NCBI GenBank assembly: GCA_035532935.1
Contig: DATKQE010000013.1
Coordinates: forward strand, 1-64,000
Source of the DNA: DATJLY01 sp035532935
GTDB lineage: Bacteria > Pseudomonadota > Alphaproteobacteria > ATCC43930 > CGMCC-115725
Length of the DNA stretch: 64,000 nucleotides
Reading direction: 5' to 3'
In this document: positions 7,083-15,320 of the stretch, piece after piece
Position numbering within the stretch: position 1 is the first letter of the stretch
Layout of the letters: every line of letters begins with the position of its first letter
Notes under the pieces: model-generated
What the model was told of the DNA's origin: nothing
The model's input: the letters and a program-made list of their open reading frames with translations, nothing else
Database searches by the model: none
Made by a program: the position numbers and the translations under genes

Positions 7083-7907
7083 GTGTCATTGACCGTGCGG
7101 TTCTGGGGGGTACGGGGGAGCATTGCCGTGCCGGGAGCCAGTACCGCCCGCTATGGCGGCAACACCTCGTGCATCGAAGTCCGTTGCGGCGACAGGCTCT
7201 TCATCCTTGATGCCGGGACGGGGATCCGCGCCCTGGGCAATGCGCTGATTGCGAGCAGCACGCCGATCGAGGCGGACATGCTGTTCACGCACACGCATAT
7301 CGACCATGTCTGCGGCATCCCGTTCTTCGCCCCGTTCTATCAGCCGGGCAACCGCTTTAACCTGTGGCTCGGCGGGCTGTCGAAGGGCTGGGGCATCGAG
7401 CAGGCGCTGCGTCAGATCATGCAGGCACCGATGTTTCCGGTGGCGCTCGACATCTTCAAAGCCGATTTGAGTTTCAAGGATTTCCACAGCGGCGACGACA
7501 TCCTCACCGATTCCGGCTTCGCCATCGCCACGGCGCCGCTCAACCACCCGGGCGGCGCGACCGGGTATCGGATCGCGTACGAGGGCCGCTCGGTCGCCTA
7601 CATCACCGATACCGAACACCGCCCGCCCGGCCAAGATCAGAACATCGTCGCGCTGTGCCGCGACGCCGATCTCATGATCTACGACGCGACGTATACGGAC
7701 GAGGAGTTCCCGGGCTATGTCGGCTGGGGTCACTCGACCTGGCAGGAGGCGATTCGCGTGGCCGACGCGGCGCACGTCAAGCGCCTGGTGCTGTTCCACC
7801 ACGATCCCGGACACGACGACAAATTCATGGACAAGGTGGCCAGGGAAGCCGAGCGCGGCCGCGGCGGCACCATTGTCGCTCGCGAAGGCCTGGTGCTCGA
7901 GGTCTAA
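7083..7907 (+). CDS. MBL-fold metal-dependent hydrolase (PhnP-like)
   Basis: This 274-residue protein is of the metallo-beta-lactamase/RNase Z-like superfamily. The zinc signature HTHIDH is at residues 70-75. The N-terminus (FWGVRGSIAVPG) and the STARYGGNTSC segment are typical of phosphoribosyl-1,2-cyclic-phosphate phosphodiesterase-like and cAMP-phosphodiesterase-like enzymes. The GTG start at 7083 is chosen because GGCGGAGG ends nine bases before it; the open frame reaches back to 6942 without support. It stands alone, in the opposite orientation to the flavin oxidoreductase gene at 8113. The natural phosphodiester substrate is unknown. Confidence 0.88.
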   Translation: MSLTVRFWGVRGSIAVPGASTARYGGNTSCIEVRCGDRLFILDAGTGIRALGNALIASSTPIEADMLFTHTHIDHVCGIPFFAPFYQPGNRFNLWLGGLSKGWGIEQALRQIMQAPMFPVALDIFKADLSFKDFHSGDDILTDSGFAIATAPLNHPGGATGYRIAYEGRSVAYITDTEHRPPGQDQNIVALCRDADLMIYDATYTDEEFPGYVGWGHSTWQEAIRVADAAHVKRLVLFHHDPGHDDKFMDKVAREAERGRGGTIVAREGLVLEV

Positions 7908-8112
7908 CGCGGCGACGGGCGGCGCCCTGGTGGCGGGTGCCGCAGGATTCGTTGAACATCGGACTTGTTGAAGCGCCGAGCGCCAGCCAGCCAAAGCGAT
8001 TTATTCTTTCATTTGCAAATAAAATATCGGCCCACATTGCCGTTTCGTATTCGGAGCGCCGATGGTCGCCCGGTCGCAACGGCCCGCATGAAGGCTACTC
8101 GGGCGGAAGCGG

Positions 8113-9120
8113 TCACCCGGCCCGCAGCGCCGGCATGACGCGTTCGACGAAGAGCCCGAGCGACGCCAGTGTTTCGTTGAGCGTCAGATCGCCGAAGGCG
8201 AACTGCCCGACGCAGTAATTGGCGCCGGTGGCGCGATGCTGCTCGCGCAGATAGGCGGTGACGGTTTCCGGTGCGCCGGCCACCCCCTGGCCGATCTGCT
8301 GTAGCACGTCGAACGTCGCGGGACGGGCATGCTGCGGGATCGTACCGTGGCGGCGGAACAGATAGGTGAAGCTGTCGTACCAGCGCGGATAGGCGCGGTG
8401 GGCGAGCGCTTCGGCGGCGCGGTCGGTTTCGGCGACGACGATGAAGCGGCCGAGGCCGATCTTCGGCTCGGGCGCGCCGTCGCCGCGCGCGGCCCAGGCG
8501 GCGCGGAATCGCGCAATCGCGGCGCCGCTCGCCGCGGGCGGATCGAGGCAGATGACGTTGAGACCCTGGCGTGCCGCGCGCTCGCCGCTTTCCGGCGCAT
8601 GCAGCCCATACCAGATCGGGGGATGGGGAAGCTGCAACGGGCTCAGTTCCATCGGCACGTCCGTGTAGCGGAAGCGCCGCCCTTCGAAGCTCAACGTCCG
8701 CTGCGTCAGTCCGGCGCGGACGAGATCGAGCATCTCGGCATAGACGCTCTGCGCCGCCGCAGCGTCCTCGCCGAAATAGGCCAGTTCGATCGTCGACGCG
8801 CCGCGGCCGAAGCCCATATCGAGGCGGCCGCCGCTCATCTGGTCGAGCATGCAGATTTCCTCGATCAGGCGCAGCGGATGATAGAGCGGCAGGGCGAACA
8901 CCATCGGCCCGAAGCGCAGCCGCCGCGTGCGCTGCGCCATCGCGGCGAGGAAGACGCTCGGACTCGGCGCCATGCCGAGCGGCGTCGCGTGATGCTCGGC
9001 CAGATGATAGGAATAGAAGCCGGCGCGGTCATAGACCTCGGCGAGCTTCAGCCGATCCTCGTAATAGTCATGGAGCGACGCACCCGAGGCGTCGAGATGG
9101 TCGAAGATGCCGAATTCCAT
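8113..9120 (-). CDS. LLM class flavin-dependent oxidoreductase
   Basis: The 335-residue protein is a luciferase-like TIM-barrel monooxygenase. Landmarks are MEFGIFDHLD at the N-terminus, a YHLAEHHATPLGMAPSP segment, LYHPLRLIEEICMLDQMSGGR and a DMGFGRG phosphate-binding loop. Such enzymes use reduced flavin supplied by another protein to oxidise alkanes, sulfonates, aldehydes or chelators. No flavin reductase gene is adjacent. The gene is monocistronic, and a 205-bp AT-richer spacer containing the palindrome ATTTGCAAAT (8011-8020) separates it from the MBL gene. The substrate is not predictable. Confidence 0.9.
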   Translation of the reverse strand: MEFGIFDHLDASGASLHDYYEDRLKLAEVYDRAGFYSYHLAEHHATPLGMAPSPSVFLAAMAQRTRRLRFGPMVFALPLYHPLRLIEEICMLDQMSGGRLDMGFGRGASTIELAYFGEDAAAAQSVYAEMLDLVRAGLTQRTLSFEGRRFRYTDVPMELSPLQLPHPPIWYGLHAPESGERAARQGLNVICLDPPAASGAAIARFRAAWAARGDGAPEPKIGLGRFIVVAETDRAAEALAHRAYPRWYDSFTYLFRRHGTIPQHARPATFDVLQQIGQGVAGAPETVTAYLREQHRATGANYCVGQFAFGDLTLNETLASLGLFVERVMPALRAG

Positions 9121-9332
9121 GGAGTGCCGGGTCGCTTTCGCTGTTGCCCGGCAATGGTAGGCGGCGCGCGGAGCCGCTTCAAGCGCGGCCGTATGCGGCC
9201 GGGGGATTCGGTTGCTTGCCGGCCAAACGTGGCAAAAACGGGTGAGGCGGCATAGGCGGCGGCATTGAGGTTGCGCCTCTGTCCGATTTTCGCTACTTAC
9301 GTGCCGCCGAATCCTCTTCAGAGTATGCCCGC

Positions 9333-9521
9333 ATGGCAGTACCGAAAAAGAAGGTATCCCTATCGCGGCGTAAGATGCGCCGCTCGCACCATGCGCTCCC
9401 GCGGGCGAGTTTTGCAGAATGCTCCAACTGCGGCGAGATGAAGCGGCCGCACCATGTTTGCGCGGCCTGTGGCCATTATGATGGCCGTGAGGTGGTGGCG
9501 GGCGCGGCCGAGACGACCTAG
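9333..9521 (+). CDS. rpmF: 50S ribosomal protein L32
   Basis: The 62-residue protein starts MAVPKKKVSLSRR and has two zinc-type cysteine pairs (CSNC and CAAC), as in zinc-binding L32. It is a structural protein of the large ribosomal subunit. It is first in the conserved order rpmF-plsX-fabH-ihfA-merR, 30 bp before plsX, so its transcription probably also feeds phospholipid and fatty acid synthesis. A promoter should lie in the 212-bp spacer before it, where no strong consensus was picked out. Confidence 0.97.
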   Translation: MAVPKKKVSLSRRKMRRSHHALPRASFAECSNCGEMKRPHHVCAACGHYDGREVVAGAAETT

Positions 9522-9551
9522 TCGCGAGACCGGCGGGGAAGCGCGCGCGCC

Positions 9552-10607
9552 GTGAGCGCTCGGATCACCATAGCGCTCGACGGCATGGGCGGCGACCGGG
9601 CGCCCGATATTGTGATCAAGGGCGCGAGCATCGCGCTGCAGCGTTATCCCCACGCCCATTACATCATCTTCGGCGTCGAGGACCGAATCCGGCCGGCGCT
9701 GGCAAAGCTGCCGGCGCTCGCCGACCACGTGACGATCCGTCATACCGACGACATCGTGACGGGCGATGCCAAGCCGTCGGCGGCGCTGCGCAACGGCCGG
9801 CGTTCGTCGATGCGGCTCGCCATCGATGCCGTGGCCTCGGGCGAGGCGGATTGCGTCGTCTCGGCCGGCAACACCGGCGCCCTCATGGCGATGGCGAAAT
9901 TCGCCTTGCGCATGCTGCCGGGCATCGACCGGCCGGCGATGGCCTCGTTCTTTCCGACGCAGCGCGGTGAGAGCGTATTGCTCGATCTCGGTGCGAATGT
10001 CGAATGCGACGCCGACAACCTGGTGCAGTTCGCGCTGATGGGCGATGTCTTCGCCCGCACCGTGCTGGGGCTGCTGCAGCCGACGGTCGGGCTGCTCAAT
10101 GTCGGCTCGGAAGAAATGAAGGGCAACGATGCCGTGCGCGGCGCGGCGATGCGGCTGCGTGAGCCGGGCGGTCCCATCCATTTCAAGGGCTACGTCGAGG
10201 GCGACGGTATCGCCGCTGGCGCGGTCGATGTGATCGTCACCGACGGCTTCACCGGCAATGTCGCGGTCAAGACCGCCGAGGGGACGGCCCGGCTCTTTAC
10301 CGAGTTCCTGCGGGCGTCGTTCCAGCATTCGCTGATGGCGCGCATCGGCTATCTCCTGGCCCACAGCGCGCTGCGCAAGCTGCGCGCGCGGCTCGATCCG
10401 CGCCGATACAATGGTGCGGTGTTCCTGGGGCTCGACGGCATCTGCGTCAAGAGCCACGGCAGCACCGACGCCCTCGGCTTCGCCAACGCCATCGGGGTCG
10501 CCGTGGACATGAAGCTGAACGGCTTTCTCGAGAAGATCCGCGACGGGCTCGGCCGCCTCAACGAGGCGCCGCAGCCGCATGACAAATCGCAATCGGCGGC
10601 ACTGTGA
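9552..10607 (+). CDS. plsX: Phosphate acyltransferase PlsX
   Basis: PlsX (351 aa) converts acyl-ACP to acyl-phosphate, the donor used by PlsY in phosphatidic acid synthesis. Diagnostic stretches are the N-terminal ALDGMGGDRAPDIVIKGA, the central SAGNTGALMAM, and VTDGFTGNVAVKTAEG toward the C-terminus. The length is normal. The GTG start at 9552 is placed immediately before the conserved IALDGMGGD motif. The stop lies one base before the fabH ATG, so the genes are translationally close and belong to one operon. Confidence 0.96.
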   Translation: MSARITIALDGMGGDRAPDIVIKGASIALQRYPHAHYIIFGVEDRIRPALAKLPALADHVTIRHTDDIVTGDAKPSAALRNGRRSSMRLAIDAVASGEADCVVSAGNTGALMAMAKFALRMLPGIDRPAMASFFPTQRGESVLLDLGANVECDADNLVQFALMGDVFARTVLGLLQPTVGLLNVGSEEMKGNDAVRGAAMRLREPGGPIHFKGYVEGDGIAAGAVDVIVTDGFTGNVAVKTAEGTARLFTEFLRASFQHSLMARIGYLLAHSALRKLRARLDPRRYNGAVFLGLDGICVKSHGSTDALGFANAIGVAVDMKLNGFLEKIRDGLGRLNEAPQPHDKSQSAAL

Positions 10608-10608
10608 C

Positions 10609-11586
10609 ATGGCCTTTCGCTCGCTGGTCCTCGGCTGCGGCGGCTATCTTCCCGATCGCATCGTCACCAATGCGGAGCTGGCGGAGCGGCTCGACACCTC
10701 CGACGAATGGATCGTACAGCGTACCGGCATCCGCCAGCGCCATATCGCGGCGCCGGGGGAACTGACCTCCGACCTCGCGCTGCACGCGGCAGCGCGCGCG
10801 CTCGCCGCCGCGGGCTGCACACCCGCCGACATCGACCTCGTGGTGCTGGCGACGGCGACGCCCGACAATACTTTTCCCGCCACCGCCGCCAAGGTCGCGG
10901 CACGGCTCGGCGTGAAGGCGGGCAACCCCGCTTTCGATGTCCAGGCGGTCTGCACCGGCTTCATCTATGCGCTGGCCGTGGCCGATAACTTCCTGCGCTG
11001 CGGCCAGGCGAAGCGTGCCCTGGTCATCGGCGCCGAGACATTTTCGCGCATCCTCGACTGGCAGGACCGCGGCACCTGCGTGCTGTTTGGCGACGGGGCC
11101 GGCGCCGTCGTGATCGAGGCGCAGCCCTCGAACGGGAGCCCGCTCGAACGCGGCATCCTCTCGACCCATCTCCACGCCGACGGCGCGCACTACAACCTGC
11201 TTTTCGTCGACGGTGGGCCCTCCACCACCGGAAGCTGTGGCCTGTTGCGCATGGAGGGACGGGAGATCTTCCGCCATGCGGTGCACCGGCTCGCAGAAGT
11301 GGTGGACGAGGCGCTTGCCGTCAACGGGTTCAGCGCCGACGACGTCGATTGGCTGGTACCGCACCAGGCGAACCGGCGCATCATCGACGGCATGGGCAGG
11401 AAGCTCGGCCTTGCCGCCGCGCGCGTGGTGGTAACTATCGACCGCCACGCCAATACGTCGGCCGCGTCGGTGCCCCTGGCGCTCGCCGAGGCAGCGGGGG
11501 ATGGGCGCATCCGGGCCGGCCAACTCGTCATGCTCGAAGCGATGGGTGGCGGCCTCACCTGGGGCGCGGCCTTCATCAGATGGTAG
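10609..11586 (+). CDS. fabH: 3-oxoacyl-ACP synthase III
   Basis: FabH (325 aa) condenses acetyl-CoA with malonyl-ACP to start fatty acid synthesis. The catalytic triad is visible: Cys115 in AVCTGFIY, His in VPHQANRRI and Asn in HANTSAASVPLAL. The ATG at 10609 is one base after the plsX stop; an upstream in-frame ATG at 10579 would overlap plsX and add a non-conserved extension. Length and domain content are standard. About 108 bp separate it from ihfA, enough for a separate promoter. Confidence 0.96.
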   Translation: MAFRSLVLGCGGYLPDRIVTNAELAERLDTSDEWIVQRTGIRQRHIAAPGELTSDLALHAAARALAAAGCTPADIDLVVLATATPDNTFPATAAKVAARLGVKAGNPAFDVQAVCTGFIYALAVADNFLRCGQAKRALVIGAETFSRILDWQDRGTCVLFGDGAGAVVIEAQPSNGSPLERGILSTHLHADGAHYNLLFVDGGPSTTGSCGLLRMEGREIFRHAVHRLAEVVDEALAVNGFSADDVDWLVPHQANRRIIDGMGRKLGLAAARVVVTIDRHANTSAASVPLALAEAAGDGRIRAGQLVMLEAMGGGLTWGAAFIRW

Positions 11587-11694
11587 AAACGGCCGGCCGG
11601 GGTGCCCGGCAGAGATTCAAGAACCTCACCCAACTCTCTGTATTTGCAAAATTTCTCTACGCGGTCTAGGGTTGGAGAAAAGGGGAGGATCAGA

Positions 11695-12024
11695 ATGGCC
11701 GCGCAAACGGTAACGCGCGCTCAGTTGAGCGAGGCGGTTTACCAGGAAGTTGGATTGTCCCGCAACGAATCCGCGGCGCTGGTCGAGATCGTGCTCGCCG
11801 AGATATCGGATGCCCTGGCGCGCGGTGAGATGGTTAAGATCTCGTCCTTTGGGAGCTTTGCCGTGCGTAAGAAAGGCAAGCGCGTAGGCCGCAATCCTAA
11901 GACGGGAACAGAGGTTCCGATCAACCCGCGCCGGGTCTTGGTCTTTCGCGCATCGCATGTCCTCAAGGATCACATCAACGCGGCCTTGAGCAAGTCCGAG
12001 CCGCGGCGCAGCGGAGTGGCGTGA
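11695..12024 (+). CDS. ihfA: Integration host factor subunit alpha
   Basis: The 109-residue HU/IHF-type DNA-bending protein carries the signature KISSFGSFAVRKKGKRVGRN and the arm motif with PINPRRVLVFRAS. IHF-alpha pairs with IHF-beta to bend DNA at promoters, recombination sites and origins. The ATG at 11695 follows GGGGAGGAT. Its stop overlaps the next gene in GTGA, so translation is probably coupled to the MerR-type regulator, a conserved alphaproteobacterial arrangement. Confidence 0.95.
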   Translation: MAAQTVTRAQLSEAVYQEVGLSRNESAALVEIVLAEISDALARGEMVKISSFGSFAVRKKGKRVGRNPKTGTEVPINPRRVLVFRASHVLKDHINAALSKSEPRRSGVA

Positions 12025-12497
12025 GCTTGCCCGACTTGTTCGATCCACCGGCCCCCGCGCCGGCGCGGCGGTCGGCCAAGTCCGCCGAGGCCTTTCGTAC
12101 GATCAGCGAGGTCGCTGGCGATCTTGAAGTGCCGCAGCATGTCCTGCGCTTCTGGGAGTCGAAATTCCCGCAGATCCGGCCGCTGAAGCGTGCCGGCGGG
12201 CGCCGCTACTACCGGCCCGACGACGTGGCGCTGCTGCGCCGTATCCGCCAATGCCTTTACGAGCAGGGCTACACCATCAAGGGAGTGCAAAAGCTGCTGC
12301 GCGAGGGCGCGCTCAAAGCGCCGGAACAGCGCGCGCCGCTGCCGCCGCCGGAGGGCGCGCCGCCGGCGGCTGTAACGACGCGGCCGCCCGCCCGCCCGGA
12401 TGCGGCGATGTGCGAGGCGTTGATCGAGCTGCGGCGCGAACTCATCGCGCTGCGCGACGCGCTCGCCGCCAAGCGCCGCGACGATCCCTCAGCCTGA
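12021..12497 (+). CDS. MerR family transcriptional regulator
   Basis: The 158-residue protein has a MerR-type winged helix at about residues 25-95 (TISEVAGDLEVPQHVLRFWESKFPQI is the core, followed by GGRRYYRPDDV). A proline/alanine-rich linker and a short helical tail follow, with no cysteine-rich metal site. It starts with GTG overlapping the ihfA stop. This MerR protein downstream of ihfA is common in alphaproteobacteria; its regulon is not established. The 3' end overlaps the convergent membrane-protein gene by 9 bp. Confidence 0.92.
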   Translation: MSLPDLFDPPAPAPARRSAKSAEAFRTISEVAGDLEVPQHVLRFWESKFPQIRPLKRAGGRRYYRPDDVALLRRIRQCLYEQGYTIKGVQKLLREGALKAPEQRAPLPPPEGAPPAAVTTRPPARPDAAMCEALIELRRELIALRDALAAKRRDDPSA

Positions 12498-12740
12498 GAT
12501 GGCGCGCACCAGGCCGAGCAGGCTGATCGCGATCCAGAACACCTCGATTACCACCGAGGGAAAGTTCCACTGCGTCGTGAGCGAGGCAAGGATCAGCGCC
12601 GCGCCGACGAGGTTGGACAGCGGGAAGCGCCAATCCTCGGCGCTGAGCCAGCGCATCTGATTGGCGAAATAGGCGACGATCACGACGGCCGCACCGACGA
12701 AACCGGCGATGGTAAGGGGATCGAGCGGGATCGCTGTCAT
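12489..12740 (-). CDS. Small membrane protein, CBU_0592-like
   Basis: This is an 83-residue integral membrane protein (97 if it starts at 12782). It has three hydrophobic helices: IAGFVGAAVVIVAYFANQM, LSNLVGAALILASL and VVIEVFWIAISLLGLVRAI. The pattern, with NLVGA before helix two and IEVFW before helix three, fits the CBU_0592 family of short membrane proteins of unknown function. The ATG at 12740 is preferred because it starts just before helix one. It converges on the MerR gene. Confidence 0.7.
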   Translation of the reverse strand: MTAIPLDPLTIAGFVGAAVVIVAYFANQMRWLSAEDWRFPLSNLVGAALILASLTTQWNFPSVVIEVFWIAISLLGLVRAISG

Positions 12741-12850
12741 CACGGCGCCGCCGGGATAAGAAGAGGCGGCTTCATCGGTCAAGCGAATTCATTCGCGGTG
12801 CGGCCATTGCCACCAACCCAGGCGGGCGATATCATCGCGCCGTCTCGGAA

Positions 12851-12927
12851 CGGGCAGTAGCGCAGCCTGGTAGCGCATCAGCATGGGGTGCTGAGGGTCG
12901 CGAGTTCGAATCTCGCCTGCCCGACCA
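12851..12927 (+). tRNA. tRNA-Pro (anticodon GGG)
   Basis: A 77-nt cloverleaf. The acceptor is CGGGCAG/CTGCCCG with discriminator A and an encoded CCA. The anticodon stem TCAGC/GCTGA carries the loop ATGGGGT, hence GGG, and the T arm reads GAGTTCGAATCTC. Confidence 0.96.
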
Positions 12928-13020
12928 ATTTCATCTCGCTCGGCGCGAAGCACCGTGTTGGCATGGCGCTGCCGCCTGTGCTTCACTTCCACCACAACGA
13001 TACCGAGGGAGGATCACGAC

Positions 13021-14037
13021 ATGACGACGCGGCGGAGTTTCCTCAAGGTCGCCGCCATCGGTGCCGGCGCGATGGCGGCGGCGCCGGCGCTCATCCGCAG
13101 CAGCGGCGCGGCCGAGCCGATCGGCGTGGTGACGCCGTTGGGCTTCAGCATCGACTTCTTCGATACCATGAATGCCTTTTCAGGCGGGCATTACAAAAAG
13201 TTCGGGCTCGACGTCAAAGTCATCGGTGGCAATACCGGGGTGCAAATGACGCAGCTCGTGGTCGCGGGCCGCGGGACCTTCGGCCGTGGCGCCCCGCCCG
13301 ACATCATCCGCGCCGTGGCGGCCCACCAGGTCGCGCCGATTGCTATCTCGACCATCGCGCAGGGCTGCAATTTCCGCGTCTTCAGCCTGAAATCAAAGCC
13401 GGTGCTCGAGCCCAAGGACTTCAAGGGCAAGACCGTCGGTCTTATCACCTTGGCGTCACCGACTGGCGTCTATCTCGACGCGATGCTGGCGAAGGCAGGG
13501 TTGAGCAAGGACGACGTTCAGCGCCAGCCCACCGGGGGAACGCCCGGCGCGGTCGAGATCCTCAAGAAGGGGCGGGTCGATTGTTTCATCTCGACGATCT
13601 CCGTCGAGGTGGCGCTGAGGCTCGCGCACGAGCCGGTCGTCGTCTTCGACCCTGACAAGTACCTGCCGCTGCCCGGTCAGTGCTATTATGCGATGCAGCA
13701 GACGCTCGACCAGCGGCCCGAGCTGACGGTCAATTTCCTCAAGGCGATCAAGTCCTCGATCGACGAGATGCTGACCGAGCCGTTGAAGCCGCTGATCGTG
13801 CGCGCCGCCAAGGATTTCGAGATTCCCGGCGCCAACAACCCCGACCTACTGGCGACGATGCTCAAGGCCATCATCGACGAGTCGGTTCTGTCCGAGGGCA
13901 AGCAGAACGTGATGCTGAACATCCCGCGGAAGTGGAACGACGGCTGTGCCGCGCTCAAGCTCGCGCATATCGTCACCGTCGACGATCCGAGCGTCCTCTA
14001 TACCAACAAATATGTGGACGAGGCGCTCAAGGTCTAA
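13021..14037 (+). CDS. ABC transporter substrate-binding protein with Tat signal
   Basis: This 338-residue periplasmic binding protein has a twin-arginine leader (RRSFLKVAAIGAGAMAAAPA, mature from about residue 30). The body resembles SsuA/THI5-like nitrate, sulfonate or taurine binding proteins (VVAGRGTFGRGAPPDIIRAV, then DFKGKTVGLITLASPTGVYLD). Tat export suggests it folds before export. The ATG at 13021 follows GGGAGGATC. No permease or ATPase gene is next to it, so it is an orphan like the two other solute receptors in this window. The ligand is unknown. Confidence 0.85.
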   Translation: MTTRRSFLKVAAIGAGAMAAAPALIRSSGAAEPIGVVTPLGFSIDFFDTMNAFSGGHYKKFGLDVKVIGGNTGVQMTQLVVAGRGTFGRGAPPDIIRAVAAHQVAPIAISTIAQGCNFRVFSLKSKPVLEPKDFKGKTVGLITLASPTGVYLDAMLAKAGLSKDDVQRQPTGGTPGAVEILKKGRVDCFISTISVEVALRLAHEPVVVFDPDKYLPLPGQCYYAMQQTLDQRPELTVNFLKAIKSSIDEMLTEPLKPLIVRAAKDFEIPGANNPDLLATMLKAIIDESVLSEGKQNVMLNIPRKWNDGCAALKLAHIVTVDDPSVLYTNKYVDEALKV

Positions 14038-14124
14038 CGTTGCGCGGCTGGCTTCGGCGACCAGGCCGAGATCGGCATCGTGCCTGACGTTGAACTTGGC
14101 CTTGATGAAGCCGGGCGCCGGGCG

Positions 14125-14457
14125 TTATCGACGTTGATTATGGAATTGTTGTTTCATCGGTAACACAATAACATTCTTCCCGAATCTCATGTTTGAGATG
14201 AGCTTGTGGACCGGTGCATCCGCCGCGCTGCGGCCGCGCGCGGTGAGGCGGCAGACGATCCAGTCGCCCTTCAGCGGATTGTCGAACCATTTCTCGGCCC
14301 AGCCTTGGGCGATGCAGGCGTGGATCGTGCGCCGGTCGATCGGCCGGCCGCGCTCATCGAACAGAGGCAGTTTTCCTCCAGCCTGATCGAGGCCGCGTCG
14401 GAGCCAGGCGCGCTGTGCCGCGGATGGCCGCTTCTTGCTGGCGGTTGCAGCGTCCAT
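14125..14457 (-). CDS. Hypothetical protein (110 aa)
   Basis: The protein is short and basic. It begins with lysine-rich KKRPSAAQRAWLRRGLDQ and has a central segment GRPIDRRTIHACIAQGWAE and DWIVCRLTARGR, which reads like a small winged-helix or nucleic-acid-contacting module. The tail after about residue 85 is less regular. It has coding-like composition, is isolated, and is divergent from cutA. No family could be named and no function is assigned. Confidence 0.6.
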   Translation of the reverse strand: MDAATASKKRPSAAQRAWLRRGLDQAGGKLPLFDERGRPIDRRTIHACIAQGWAEKWFDNPLKGDWIVCRLTARGRSAADAPVHKLISNMRFGKNVIVLPMKQQFHNQRR

Positions 14458-14555
14458 GGTCCCCCGCCGATCCGGTCACGCTTGCCGGATGTTAACCATA
14501 TTTCTTAACCTGGGACCAGGACCGCGGCAGGCGGCTTCTGGCAAGGAGTAGCGCC

Positions 14556-14873
14556 ATGGCGGTGATGTTCGTCTATGTGACCGCCACCGACGCCGCCGAG
14601 GCCGAGCGTATCGGCCGCGCCGTCGTGACCGAGCGTCTGGCCGCTTGCGCCAACGTGCTGGCCGGCACGCGCTCGATCTACTGGTGGGAGGGCGCGGTGC
14701 AGGAAGCGGCCGAAGCCGTACTCATCCTCAAGACCACGGCCGAGCGGCTGGCCGCGCTGATGGCGCGGGTGCGGGAACTCCATTCCTATCACTGCCCCTG
14801 CATCGAGGCGCTGCCGGTCGCCGACGGCAATCCCGATTTCCTCGCCTGGGTCGAACGCGAGACCGGGGGCTAA
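14556..14873 (+). CDS. cutA: Divalent-cation tolerance protein CutA
   Basis: The 105-residue protein belongs to the CutA1 family, trimeric PII-like proteins linked to copper tolerance though their molecular role is unsettled. Family landmarks: RLAACANVL, SIYWWEGAVQEAAEAVLILKT and HSYHCPCIEALPV near the C-terminus. It has normal length and no signal peptide, as expected for a cytosolic form. Its stop codon overlaps that of the convergent CoA-binding protein gene. Confidence 0.95.
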   Translation: MAVMFVYVTATDAAEAERIGRAVVTERLAACANVLAGTRSIYWWEGAVQEAAEAVLILKTTAERLAALMARVRELHSYHCPCIEALPVADGNPDFLAWVERETGG

Positions 14874-15316
14874 GCGGAATCAGGCGCAGCGCAGAGGCCG
14901 TGGAGGCGCGCATATTCAATTTCGGGACAGCGGTTCATTACGACCTTGATCCCTGCCGCCTCGCCGCGCCGCGCCGCCGCATCGTTGCGGACGCCCAATT
15001 GCATCCACACCACCTTGGCTCCGACGGCGATCGCCGCGGCAACGATCGGTTCGACCGCGTCGGAGCGGCGGAAGATGTCGACCATGTCGATCGGCTCCGT
15101 CACCTCGGCAAGATCGCCATAGACCCGCTCGCCGAGGATGGTCTCGCCCGCCGCCTGGGGATTGACGGGGATGACACGGTAGCCCTTGGACTGAAGGAAC
15201 GTCATCACGAGGTGGGAAGGCCGGGTCCGGTTCGGGCTCGCACCCACCATGGCGATGGTGCGGACCTCGCTCAGGATGCCGCGCAGATAGTCGTCGCTGT
15301 AACGGTCGTGGTCCAT
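14870..15316 (-). CDS. CoA-binding domain protein (YccU-like)
   Basis: The 148-residue Rossmann protein is of the CoA-binding/succinyl-CoA synthetase-alpha-like family. It shows AMVGASPNRTRPSHLVM (nucleotide loop), YRVIPVNPQAAGETILGERVYG in two pieces, VDIFRRSD, and VWMQLGVRNDAAARRGEAAG. Proteins of this size bind CoA but have no established reaction. It starts 4 bp after the enoyl-CoA hydratase-like gene, so the two form an operon, which fits a CoA-related role. Confidence 0.9.
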   Translation of the reverse strand: MDHDRYSDDYLRGILSEVRTIAMVGASPNRTRPSHLVMTFLQSKGYRVIPVNPQAAGETILGERVYGDLAEVTEPIDMVDIFRRSDAVEPIVAAAIAVGAKVVWMQLGVRNDAAARRGEAAGIKVVMNRCPEIEYARLHGLCAAPDSA

Positions 15317-15320
15317 CGCG

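Noticed and set aside
14038..14124. Possible gene remnant after the Tat-exported receptor
   Set aside because: A short minus-strand stretch reads GFIKAKFNVRHDADLGLV, but it has no start and is too short to judge.
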